This document shows positions 6,906 to 14,376 of a stretch of DNA of 24,572 bases, piece after piece. Numbering within the stretch: the first letter of the stretch is position 1; each line of letters opens with the position of its first letter. The position numbers and the translations under genes are program-made. The notes beneath the pieces were generated by a model that was not told the DNA's origin, searched no databases, and saw only the letters and a list, made by a program, of their open reading frames with translations. Origin of the DNA: Paracoccaceae bacterium (GTDB lineage Bacteria > Pseudomonadota > Alphaproteobacteria > Rhodobacterales > Rhodobacteraceae); the NCBI GenBank assembly GCA_007131945.1, contig SLPP01000391.1, positions 1 through 24,572 on the forward strand, given 5' to 3'.

Positions 6906-8990
6906 GTGACCGACTGGGACCCCTCGAAACCGATCCTCGAGATCGAGAATCTCTCGATCTCCTTCTTCACCCGTCTGCGCGAGATCCCGGCGGTGATGGA
7001 TTTCTCCTGCACCGTGCTGCCGGGCGAGGCGATGGGTCTCGTCGGCGAATCCGGCTGCGGCAAGTCGACCGTGGCGCTGGCCGTGATGCGCGATCTCGGC
7101 GTCAACGGCCGCATCGTCTCGGGCACGATCCGCTTCAAGGGGCGGGATCTGACCAACATGGGCGATGCCGAGCTGCGCAAGATCCGCGGCTCCGAGATCG
7201 CGATGATCTACCAGGAGCCGATGGCCAGCCTGAACCCGGCGATGAAGATCGGCCGGCAATTGATGGAAGTCCCGATCATCCACGAGGGCATGGGCAAGTC
7301 CGAAGCCCGTGCGCTCGCCCGCCAGCTTGTCGCCGATGTCCGCCTGCCCGATCCCGACCGCATCCTCGACGCCTATCCGCACCAGCTCTCCGGCGGCCAG
7401 CAGCAGCGCATCGTGATCGCCATGGCGCTGATGTCGAAACCGGCGCTCCTGATCCTCGACGAGCCGACGACCGCGCTCGACGTCACCGTCGAGGCGGGCA
7501 TCGTCGAACTGGTCCGCGAACTGGGCAAGAAATACGGCACCTCGATGCTGTTCATCAGCCACAATCTGGGCCTCATCCGCGAGACGTGCGACCGGATCAC
7601 GGTGATGTATTCCGGCGAGGCGGTGGAGACCGGCAACATCACCGACGTCTTCAACCGGATGCGCCACCCCTACACGCAGGCGCTTTTCCGCGCCATCCCG
7701 CTGCCCGGCGCGAACAAGAACGACCGTCCCCTGCGCGCCATCCCGGGCAATTTCCCGCTGCCGCACGAACGCCCGCCCGGCTGCAATTTCGGCCCGCGCT
7801 GCGACTATTTCGTCGACGGGCGCTGCAATGCCACCGACATCGCCATGGCGCCGGTCGCCGGCGACAACCGCCACGACTCGCGCTGCCTGCGCTTCGACGA
7901 GATCGACTGGGACTCGCCGCCGCCGGTCGAGGCCACGCACGAAGGCAGCCGGATCGGCGAGGTCGTGCTGCGCATGGACGATGTGCGCAAGTACTACGAG
8001 GTCTCGGCCTCGAAGCTCTTCTCGGGTGGCGACACCAAGGTCGTGAAGGCCAACGAGACGCTGAGCTTCGACGCCCGCGAGGGCGAGACGCTGGCGATCG
8101 TCGGCGAATCCGGCTGCGGCAAGTCGACCTTCGCCAAGGTGCTGATGGGGCTCGAGACCGCGACCGGCGGCAAGATCATGCTCTTCGACGAGAACGTGCA
8201 GTCGACGCCGATCGAGAACCGCAACACCGACACCGTCTCGTCGCTGCAGATGGTGTTCCAGAACCCGTTCGACACGCTGAACCCGTCGATGACGGTGGGG
8301 CGGCAGATCATCCGCGCGCTCGAGATCTTCAAGGTCGGCAAGAACGACGCCGAGCGTCACCAGCGGATGCTGGAACTCCTCGACCTGGTGAAACTGCCGC
8401 GCGAATTCGCCACCCGCATGCCGCGCCAGCTCTCCGGCGGGCAGAAGCAGCGCGTCGGCATTGCGCGGGCCTTCGCCGGCGACGCCAAGGTCGTGGTCGC
8501 CGACGAACCCGTCTCGGCGCTCGACGTCTCGGTCCAGGCGGCGGTGACCGAGCTTCTGATGGACATTCAGCGCAAGAACCACACGACGCTCCTGTTCATC
8601 AGCCACGACCTGAGCATCGTGCGCTACCTGTCGGACCGGGTCATGGTCATGTATCTTGGCCATGTCGTCGAGCTCGGCTCGACCGACCAGGTCTTCAACC
8701 CGCCCTACCACCCCTATACCGAGGCACTGCTCTCGGCCGTGCCCATCGCCGACACCACGGTCGAGAAGGAGCGGATCGTGCTGGAAGGCGACATCCCCTC
8801 GGCGATGAACCCGCCACCGGGCTGCCCGTTCCAGACCCGCTGCCGCTGGAAGCCGAAGGTGCCCGGCAATCTGTGTGAGACCGAGGTGCCGCCGATGCGG
8901 ACCCTTGCCGAAGGGCACCAGGTGAAATGCCATCTCGCCGAATCGGTCTTCGCCGAGATGAAGCCGGTGTTCCGCGTCGCCGCGGAATAG
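6906..8990 (+). CDS. ABC transporter ATP-binding protein with two fused ATPase domains (DppD-DppF type)
   Basis: A 694-residue fusion of the two nucleotide-binding subunits that energise the preceding permeases. Domain 1 has Walker A GESGCGKST (47-55), signature LSGGQ (161-165), Walker B LLILDEP (181-187) and switch His219. Domain 2 has GESGCGKST (400-408), LSGGQ (509-513), VVVADEP (529-535) and His567. Each half ends in the oligopeptide-type C-terminal extension with clustered cysteines (293, 299, 307, 327 and 640, 646, 657, 675); comparable clusters bind an iron-sulfur cluster in some Dpp/Opp ATPases. A GTG at 6906 is taken as start because 'MTDWDPSKPILEIENLSISF' leads directly into the first strand. 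Both ATPase sites look intact. It completes a full transporter with the three genes before it. Confidence 0.93.
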   Translation: MTDWDPSKPILEIENLSISFFTRLREIPAVMDFSCTVLPGEAMGLVGESGCGKSTVALAVMRDLGVNGRIVSGTIRFKGRDLTNMGDAELRKIRGSEIAMIYQEPMASLNPAMKIGRQLMEVPIIHEGMGKSEARALARQLVADVRLPDPDRILDAYPHQLSGGQQQRIVIAMALMSKPALLILDEPTTALDVTVEAGIVELVRELGKKYGTSMLFISHNLGLIRETCDRITVMYSGEAVETGNITDVFNRMRHPYTQALFRAIPLPGANKNDRPLRAIPGNFPLPHERPPGCNFGPRCDYFVDGRCNATDIAMAPVAGDNRHDSRCLRFDEIDWDSPPPVEATHEGSRIGEVVLRMDDVRKYYEVSASKLFSGGDTKVVKANETLSFDAREGETLAIVGESGCGKSTFAKVLMGLETATGGKIMLFDENVQSTPIENRNTDTVSSLQMVFQNPFDTLNPSMTVGRQIIRALEIFKVGKNDAERHQRMLELLDLVKLPREFATRMPRQLSGGQKQRVGIARAFAGDAKVVVADEPVSALDVSVQAAVTELLMDIQRKNHTTLLFISHDLSIVRYLSDRVMVMYLGHVVELGSTDQVFNPPYHPYTEALLSAVPIADTTVEKERIVLEGDIPSAMNPPPGCPFQTRCRWKPKVPGNLCETEVPPMRTLAEGHQVKCHLAESVFAEMKPVFRVAAE

Positions 8991-9191
8991 CCGCGACGGC
9001 AGGTTTCCGGGACGGCGAGCGCTCCCCCGTGCCGAGTGTCCGACAAGCCGGCGCGGTTCCTTCGCGCCTTCCGCCTCCGCCCCTGGCGAGCGCGCGCCGG
9101 GTTCCGGCTGCGGGGCGGCCCGCGCGCCGATCGCCGTACGGAGCTGACCTCCGCAAAACGCGCCCTCTCGAGGACTTGGATAAAAGTTTCG

Positions 9192-9220
9192 TTGTGGTTA
9201 ACCGAAGCGAATACGAAAAT
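9192..9220 (+). promoter_or_regulatory. Possible sigma70 promoter of the sarcosine oxidase operon
   Basis: TTGTGG (9192-9197) and GAAAAT (9215-9220, four of six matches) are separated by 17 bases within the only AT-rich patch between the two operons. Transcription would start near 9227, placing the palindrome at 9241-9258 just inside the transcript. The hexamers are imperfect, so other -10 choices in the same A-rich run are possible. Confidence 0.35.
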
Positions 9221-9240
9221 AAAATCAATTACTTCGACGA

Positions 9241-9258
9241 GTGCACAGTATTGTGCAC
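9241..9258. promoter_or_regulatory. 18-bp palindrome, candidate repressor operator upstream of soxB
   Basis: GTGCACAGTATTGTGCAC pairs at eight of nine symmetric positions (arms GTGCACA and TGTGCAC, only the pair next to the centre differs). Length and symmetry fit a dimeric helix-turn-helix regulator of GntR or similar type. It lies directly downstream of the putative promoter and about 120 bases before the soxB start, where bound protein could block transcription. I cannot name the regulator, and no regulator gene is adjacent. Confidence 0.5.
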
Positions 9259-9381
9259 CTGGTCTGCGGCGGCCGGTTCCGGGTCTCCGCAGCCCGTGGC
9301 CGAGCCGATGGCCCGCATCAACGACGCCCCTTGCCTCCGGCGCGTCGGCGCGGTTCTATGGTGCCGGAACGGGGGGACGTG

Positions 9382-10632
9382 ATGCGCTATTCCGGCTTTC
9401 GGGTGCTACTGGAAGGGCTCAGGGGCAATCGCGGCTGGCGCCCCGCCTGGCGCAAGCCCGACCCGAAACCGGCCTATGACGTGGTCATCATTGGCGGCGG
9501 CGGGCACGGGCTCTCGACCGCCTACTACCTGGCGAAGAACCACGGCATCACCAATGTCGCCGTGCTGGAAAAGGGCTGGCTCGGCTCGGGCAACATCGGC
9601 CGCAACACCACGATCGTGCGCGCCAACTACTTCCTGCCCGGCAATTCCGAGTTCTATTCCCACTCGCTGAAACTGTGGGAAAAACTGGAGCGCGACCTCA
9701 ACTACAACGTCATGCATTCGCAGCGCGGGCTGATCAATCTCTTCCACTCCGACGGCCAGCGCGACGCCTTCGCCCGGCGCGGCAACGCCATGCTGGCCCA
9801 GGGCGACGACGCGGTGCTGCTGGATCGAGAGGGGGTACGCGAATTGCTGCCCTATCTCGATTTCGATCAGACCCGCTTTCCCATCTACGGCGGCCTCTAC
9901 CACCCCCGCGGCGGTACCGCCCGCCACGACGCCGTCGCCTGGGGCTATGCGCGGGCCGCCGACCAGCGCGGCGTTGACCTGATCGAGAACTGCGAGGTCA
10001 CCGGCATCGACATAGATCAGGGCCGCGTGACCGGCGTGCAGACCTCCCGCGGCGCGATCCGGGCGAAGAAGGTGGCGATCGTGGTGGCGGGACGCTCGAG
10101 CCAGGTCGCCGCGATGGCCGGCCTGCGCCTTCCCATCGAGAGCCACATCCTTCAGGCCTTCGTCACCGAGGGGCTGAAGCCCTGCATCGACCATGTCGTG
10201 AGCTTCGGGATGGGGCATTTCTACATAAGCCAGTCCGACAAGGGCGGGCTGGTCTTCGGCGGCGACCTCGATTTCTACGCCTCCTACGCCGCGCGCGGCA
10301 ACCTGCCGATGGTCGAGCATGTGATGGAAGCCGGCATGACCCTGATGCCGATGATCGGCCGGGCAAAGGTCCTGCGCTCCTGGGGTGGGATCATGGACAT
10401 GTCCCCCGACGGCTCGCCGATCATCGACAGGTCCCCCGTGGACGGGCTCTTCATCAACTGCGGCTGGAACTACGGCGGCTTCAAGGCAGTGCCGGCCTCG
10501 GGCCGGTGCCTTGCGCATCTGATGGCCACCGGCGCGCCGCACAAGGTCGCCGCGCGCTTCCGGCTGGACCGATTCGCCACCGGGCACCTTCTGGACGAAG
10601 AAGGCACCGGCAGCCAGCACAACCTGCATTGA
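9382..10632 (+). CDS. soxB: Sarcosine oxidase, beta subunit
   Basis: A 416-residue FAD amine oxidase (DAO fold), the catalytic subunit that oxidises the methyl C-N bond of sarcosine. The dinucleotide-binding GGGGHG (38-43) follows strand 'YDVVII', with Glu63 at the end of the second strand for FAD ribose. 'LYHPRGGTARHDAV' (172-185) contains His174, which aligns with the His that covalently holds FMN in heterotetrameric sarcosine oxidase. 'SWGGIMDMSPDGSPIIDR' near the C-terminus is a family hallmark. I chose ATG 9382 because 'MRYSGFRVLLEGLRGNRGWR' is the typical start of this subunit and GGGGGGA lies six bases upstream. The in-frame extension to 9241 is not protein-like. It leads the operon soxB-soxD-soxA-soxG. 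Confidence 0.95.
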   Translation: MRYSGFRVLLEGLRGNRGWRPAWRKPDPKPAYDVVIIGGGGHGLSTAYYLAKNHGITNVAVLEKGWLGSGNIGRNTTIVRANYFLPGNSEFYSHSLKLWEKLERDLNYNVMHSQRGLINLFHSDGQRDAFARRGNAMLAQGDDAVLLDREGVRELLPYLDFDQTRFPIYGGLYHPRGGTARHDAVAWGYARAADQRGVDLIENCEVTGIDIDQGRVTGVQTSRGAIRAKKVAIVVAGRSSQVAAMAGLRLPIESHILQAFVTEGLKPCIDHVVSFGMGHFYISQSDKGGLVFGGDLDFYASYAARGNLPMVEHVMEAGMTLMPMIGRAKVLRSWGGIMDMSPDGSPIIDRSPVDGLFINCGWNYGGFKAVPASGRCLAHLMATGAPHKVAARFRLDRFATGHLLDEEGTGSQHNLH

Positions 10633-10638
10633 GGGACC

Positions 10639-10899
10639 ATGCGCATCACCTGCCCCTGCTGCGGCTCCCGCGACCGGCGCGAGTTCACCTATTACGGCTC
10701 TGACGACTACCTGCGCCGCCCCGACGCGGACGCCGCTGCGCAGGCCTGGGACGACTACCTGCACAACCGCGACAATCCTGCGGGCGAGACCCGTGATCTC
10801 TGGTACCACGACCCCTGCGGTACCTGGGTCAAGGTCACCCGCGACACCGTCACCCACGCGATCCACGCCTGCGAGCCGGTCGCGGGGGAGGCCGGATGA
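10639..10899 (+). CDS. soxD: Sarcosine oxidase, delta subunit
   Basis: An 86-residue zinc-binding subunit of heterotetrameric sarcosine oxidase. The N-terminal 'ITCPCCGSRDRREFTYYG' and the later 'WYHDPCGTWV' supply the likely zinc ligands Cys5, Cys8, His57 and Cys60, matching the Cys-Cys-His-Cys pattern known for this subunit. It has a structural role, holding the complex together at the surface of the alpha subunit. It starts six bases after soxB stops, and its TGA overlaps the soxA ATG by four bases, indicating translational coupling. Confidence 0.95.
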   Translation: MRITCPCCGSRDRREFTYYGSDDYLRRPDADAAAQAWDDYLHNRDNPAGETRDLWYHDPCGTWVKVTRDTVTHAIHACEPVAGEAG

Positions 10900-13829
10900 C
10901 CCAGTCCCACCGAATCCCCGGCAAGGGCCGTATCGACCGCGCCCGTCCGGTCCGCTTCACCTTCGACGGTCGCGACTACGATGGCTATCACGGCGACACG
11001 CTCGCCTCGGCGCTCCTCGCCAATGGCGTCCGGCTGATGGGGCGGTCGTTCAAGTATCACCGCCCCCGCGGCGTGATGACCGCCGGTTCAGAGGAGCCGA
11101 ACGCGCTGGTCGAGGTATTGGAGGACGGTCAGCACACACCGAATGTCCGCGCGACGATGCAGGAACTCTTCCCCGGTCTGCACGCGCGCAGCCAGAACCG
11201 CTGGCCATCGCTCTCCTTCGATGCGCTCGCCGTCAACGACCGGTTGTCGGCCTTCCTCTCGGCGGGGTTCTACTACAAGACCTTCATGTGGCCACCCGCC
11301 TGGTGGGAGAAAATCTACGAACCCCTCATCCGCCGCGCCGCCGGGCTTGGCAGCCTCTCGGGCCGCCACGACGAGGGACGGTATGAAAAAGCCTGGGCGC
11401 ATTGCGATCTCTTGGTGATTGGCTCGGGTCCCGCGGGTCTCATGGCGGCACTGACCGCCGCCCGCGCCGGCGCCGACGTGATCCTGGCCGAGGAGGACCG
11501 CGAGATGGGCGGCCGGCTGCTCTCGGACGCTCCCGAGATCGACGGGCGGAAGGGCGACGCCTGGGCGCTGGCGATAGTGGCGGAACTCGCCTCGATGCCC
11601 AATGTGCGCCTGATGCCGCGCACCACGGTCACCGGCGCCTATGACGACGGCACCTATGGTGCACTCGAACGCGTGGGACTGCATGTACCGACTCTAGCCG
11701 ACCTGCCGCGCGAGTGCTTCTGGCGGATCGTGGCAAAGCGTGCGATCCTCGCTGCCGGGGCGCTCGAACGGCCGATCGCGCATCCCGACAACGACCGCCC
11801 GGGCGTGATGATGGCTTCGGCGCTGCGGTCCTATGTTCGCCGCTGGGGCGTCGATCCCGGTCGCGTCGTCATCTTTGGAAACAACGACAGTGCGCTCGAT
11901 GCCGCCCGCACGCTGACCGCCGAGGGAGTTCGCATCCTCGCCTATATCGACCCTCGCCCGGTTCCCCCGGTCGAGGAGTTTCGCGTCTATCAGGGCGATG
12001 TGGTTGGCACGACTGGGCACCTCGGCCTGCAGACGGTAAGGTTCCGTCACCGGGGTGGGGTGAGCGAGATCGCGGCCGAGACGCTGGCGCTGGCCGGTGG
12101 CTGGAACCCGACGCTGCACCTCGCCTGCCATATGAACACCCGCCCGGATTGGGATGAGGGGATCGCGGCTTTCGTACCGCGACCGGATATGGTGCCGGGG
12201 CTTGCGGTCGCGGGAGCGGCCGCAAACCGGTTCTCGACGGCCGCCTGCCTGGCTGACGGGGCGGGAGCGGCGGCCGCGGCGTTGGCGGATCTGGGACTCA
12301 AAGCGCCGGATCTGCCGGTGCCGAAGGCCGAGGACGGTGTCTACGCCATCGCGCCGCTCTGGTCGGTCGAGGCGCCGGGCCGCGCCTGGCTCGACTTCGC
12401 CAATGACGTGACCACGAAGGACGTGGAACTCGCCGCGCGCGAAGGCTTCGCCTCGGTCGAGCACATGAAGCGCTACACGACGCAGGGCATGGCGCCCGAT
12501 CAGGGCAAGTCGTCGAACGTCACCGCGCTCGCCGTGCTTGCCGAGACGACCGGGCAGGGCATCCCGACAACCGGAACCACGACTTTCCGACCCCCCTTCG
12601 TGCCGATCTCCATCGCCGCGCTCGGAGCCGGCGGAAGAGGCCACGGTTTTGCCCCCGAGCGGCGCACGACCTCCGAACTTGCGTCCCGCCGGATGGGCGC
12701 GCCGATGATCGAGGCGGGGCTCTGGTTCCGGCCCAGCTATTTCCCACGGGAAGGCGAGGCGACCTGGCGCGACTCTTGTGATCGCGAGGTAACGATGGTT
12801 CGGCAGGCAGTGGGGGTTTGCGACGTCTCGACGCTCGGCAAGATCGACGTGCAAGGCGCTGATGCAGAGCGCTTTCTGGACCTCGTCTACAGCAACACCA
12901 TGTCCACGCTGAAGCCCGGGCGCGTGCGTTACGGGCTGATGCTGCGCGAAGACGGGCATGTGATGGACGACGGCACCTGCGCCCGCCTGTCGGAGCGCCA
13001 CTTCCTGATCACCACCACCACGGCGGCGGCCGGGCCGGTCATGCGCCATCTTGATTTTGTCCAGCAGGCCTTCTGCGGCGACTGGGACGTGCGGCTGATA
13101 TCGGTCACCGAGCAGTGGGCGCAGTTTGCCCTCGCCGGTCCGAGGGCGCGTGATCTTCTCAACACTCTCTTGCGCGATCCTGTAAATGCGCAGGGTTTCC
13201 CATTCATGGCGTGCAGCGAGACGCGTATTCTGGGCGTGCTGGGGCGGCTCTTCCGCATCTCTTTCTCGGGCGAGCTGGGCTATGAGGTCGCGGTGCCCGC
13301 GCGCTACGGGGCGGCTCTTTTCGATCGGCTGGTCGCCGAGGCCGAGAACCTGGGCGGTGGCGCATACGGGATGGAGGCGCTGAACGTTCTCAGGATCGAG
13401 AAGGGGTTCATCACCCATGCCGAGATCCACGGCCGCGTTACTGCCTTCGACATCGGCATGGAACGGATGGTTGCGGCGGGCAAGGACTGCATCGGCAAGG
13501 CGGCGAGCCAGCGTCCGGGGATGATCGGGCCCGAGCGAGAGCAGCTGGTCGGGCTGATGCCGCTCGAGGGCCACGCCTCGCTGACGGCGGGCGCACATCT
13601 CTACGAGGAGAAAGCTCCGGCGACGGCGGCTAACGGTCAGGGCTATGTCACCTCGGTCGGCTACTCGCCCACGCTGAACAGTTGGTTGGGGCTCGGGTTT
13701 CTGAAGAACGGCCGCGCGCGGCATGGCGAGACCGTGCGGCTGGAAGACGGATTGCGCAAGCGCAAGGTGCAGGCGCGCGTGTGCGATCCGGTGTTCTTCG
13801 ACCGCGATGGAGGGCGGATGCGTGGCTGA
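10896..13829 (+). CDS. soxA: Sarcosine oxidase, alpha subunit
   Basis: A 977-residue subunit, the usual full length. Order: an N-terminal plug domain resembling a 2Fe-2S ferredoxin fold but without cluster cysteines (about 15-120, 'RFTFDGRDYDGYHGDTLASALLANG' region); a pyridine-nucleotide/flavin domain with GSGPAG (176-181) and a second nucleotide-binding segment around 322-350; then from about 610 onward a GcvT-like tetrahydrofolate domain ('STLGKIDVQG' near 643, 'SFSGELGYEV' near 790). The subunit binds NAD+ and, with SoxB, FMN, and its folate domain captures the methylene group as 5,10-methylene-tetrahydrofolate. Domain boundaries are approximate. The ATGA overlap with soxD and an eight-base overlap with soxG place it in the operon. 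Confidence 0.96.
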   Translation: MTQSHRIPGKGRIDRARPVRFTFDGRDYDGYHGDTLASALLANGVRLMGRSFKYHRPRGVMTAGSEEPNALVEVLEDGQHTPNVRATMQELFPGLHARSQNRWPSLSFDALAVNDRLSAFLSAGFYYKTFMWPPAWWEKIYEPLIRRAAGLGSLSGRHDEGRYEKAWAHCDLLVIGSGPAGLMAALTAARAGADVILAEEDREMGGRLLSDAPEIDGRKGDAWALAIVAELASMPNVRLMPRTTVTGAYDDGTYGALERVGLHVPTLADLPRECFWRIVAKRAILAAGALERPIAHPDNDRPGVMMASALRSYVRRWGVDPGRVVIFGNNDSALDAARTLTAEGVRILAYIDPRPVPPVEEFRVYQGDVVGTTGHLGLQTVRFRHRGGVSEIAAETLALAGGWNPTLHLACHMNTRPDWDEGIAAFVPRPDMVPGLAVAGAAANRFSTAACLADGAGAAAAALADLGLKAPDLPVPKAEDGVYAIAPLWSVEAPGRAWLDFANDVTTKDVELAAREGFASVEHMKRYTTQGMAPDQGKSSNVTALAVLAETTGQGIPTTGTTTFRPPFVPISIAALGAGGRGHGFAPERRTTSELASRRMGAPMIEAGLWFRPSYFPREGEATWRDSCDREVTMVRQAVGVCDVSTLGKIDVQGADAERFLDLVYSNTMSTLKPGRVRYGLMLREDGHVMDDGTCARLSERHFLITTTTAAAGPVMRHLDFVQQAFCGDWDVRLISVTEQWAQFALAGPRARDLLNTLLRDPVNAQGFPFMACSETRILGVLGRLFRISFSGELGYEVAVPARYGAALFDRLVAEAENLGGGAYGMEALNVLRIEKGFITHAEIHGRVTAFDIGMERMVAAGKDCIGKAASQRPGMIGPEREQLVGLMPLEGHASLTAGAHLYEEKAPATAANGQGYVTSVGYSPTLNSWLGLGFLKNGRARHGETVRLEDGLRKRKVQARVCDPVFFDRDGGRMRG

Positions 13830-14376
13830 ACTGAGCGTGACCGATCCTTTCGCGGGCCTCGGCTTGCCGATAATGGCCGGCCGCTGCCGACTCGATCCAT
13901 GCGCGCCCGACACGATAATCTCGATCGCGCCCTTTCCGGGGCACGTCGCCTCGGTCGATGCGGTGCTGCGCGGCATCGGCCTCGGCTTTCCAAAACCTGG
14001 CACGGTGGCTGCGGCCGGCTCGGTGCGCGCGGTCTCGGCCGGGCGGGCGACCGCTTTCCTGATGGGTGGTCCACTGCCCGAGGGTCTGCAGGAGCACGCC
14101 GCGCTGACCGATCAGGGCGACGGTTGGGCGGGGCTGCATCTGGCGGGCGAGGCGGCGGAAGCGGTGCTCGCGCGGCTCGTGCCCCTGGATCTGCGCCCTA
14201 CGACCTTTCCGCCCGCTGCTTCGGCACGCAGTCTTCTCAATCACATGCCGTGCCTGCTCTTGCGCGTTACGCAAACCGCGTTCGAGCTCTACGTTTTCCG
14301 TTCGATGGCCGGCACGGCGGTGCATGAACTAACCGAGGCGATGCGCTCGGTCGCGGCGCGCTCTGCCGTCAAGTGA
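13822..14376 (+). CDS. soxG: Sarcosine oxidase, gamma subunit
   Basis: A 184-residue protein occupying the position and size of SoxG, the fourth subunit, which packs against the folate domain of SoxA. Recognisable parts are an N-terminal 'SVTDPFAGLGLP' and a C-terminal GcvT-like segment ending 'LYVFRSMAGTAVHELTEAM'. I prefer the GTG at 13822, which overlaps the end of soxA by eight bases and follows GGAGGGCGG at proper spacing. An ATG at 13807 (five residues more) is the alternative, while the open frame back to 13723 is shadow sequence. No folate-cycling genes (for example folD, fhs, purU) follow, although they often do in such operons. The 3' end overlaps the convergent phosphoglucomutase gene by eight bases. 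Confidence 0.88.
   Translation: MAELSVTDPFAGLGLPIMAGRCRLDPCAPDTIISIAPFPGHVASVDAVLRGIGLGFPKPGTVAAAGSVRAVSAGRATAFLMGGPLPEGLQEHAALTDQGDGWAGLHLAGEAAEAVLARLVPLDLRPTTFPPAASARSLLNHMPCLLLRVTQTAFELYVFRSMAGTAVHELTEAMRSVAARSAVK

Larger units (their letters stand above)
8991..9381. other. 391-base intergenic region between the transporter and sarcosine oxidase operons
   Basis: No credible gene is seen here. The first part has a six-base-pair hairpin, GGCGCG (9050-9055) with CGCGCC (9063-9068), seven-base loop, followed by a pyrimidine-rich but not T-rich tract. It may help end transporter transcription, but it is a poor intrinsic terminator. Bases 9178-9240 form a conspicuous AT-rich island in otherwise GC-rich DNA. 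It is followed by the palindrome at 9241-9258 and then a leader of about 120 bases that could fold (CTGCGG 9264-9269 with CCGCAG 9287-9292 around CCGGTTCCGG). A reading frame extends upstream of soxB to a GTG at 9241, but that stretch does not look like protein. Confidence 0.6.

Noticed and set aside
6807..8933. 708-codon reverse-strand frame over the double ATPase gene
   Set aside because: It is antisense to two intact ABC ATPase domains and shows repeated Asp/His/Arg-rich runs mirroring codon bias, with no recognisable domain.
9050..9068. GGCGCG/CGCGCC hairpin after the ATPase gene as an intrinsic terminator
   Set aside because: The stem is only six base pairs and the following tract is C/T mixed without a T-run, so it is mentioned in the intergenic description but not called as a terminator.
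9241..9381. In-frame upstream extension of soxB to a GTG at 9241
   Set aside because: The GTG lies inside the palindrome, has no good ribosome site, and the 47 added residues are Arg/Pro-rich and unlike known SoxB N-termini, which begin 'MRYSGF'.
8991..9381. Glycine riboswitch in the sarcosine oxidase leader
   Set aside because: I looked for the conserved paired aptamer elements and saw only short GC hairpins, so there is no support for a riboswitch.
11694..14003. 769-codon reverse-strand frame over soxA
   Set aside because: It is fully antisense to the conserved sarcosine oxidase alpha subunit; composition is shadow-like and no family motif is seen.
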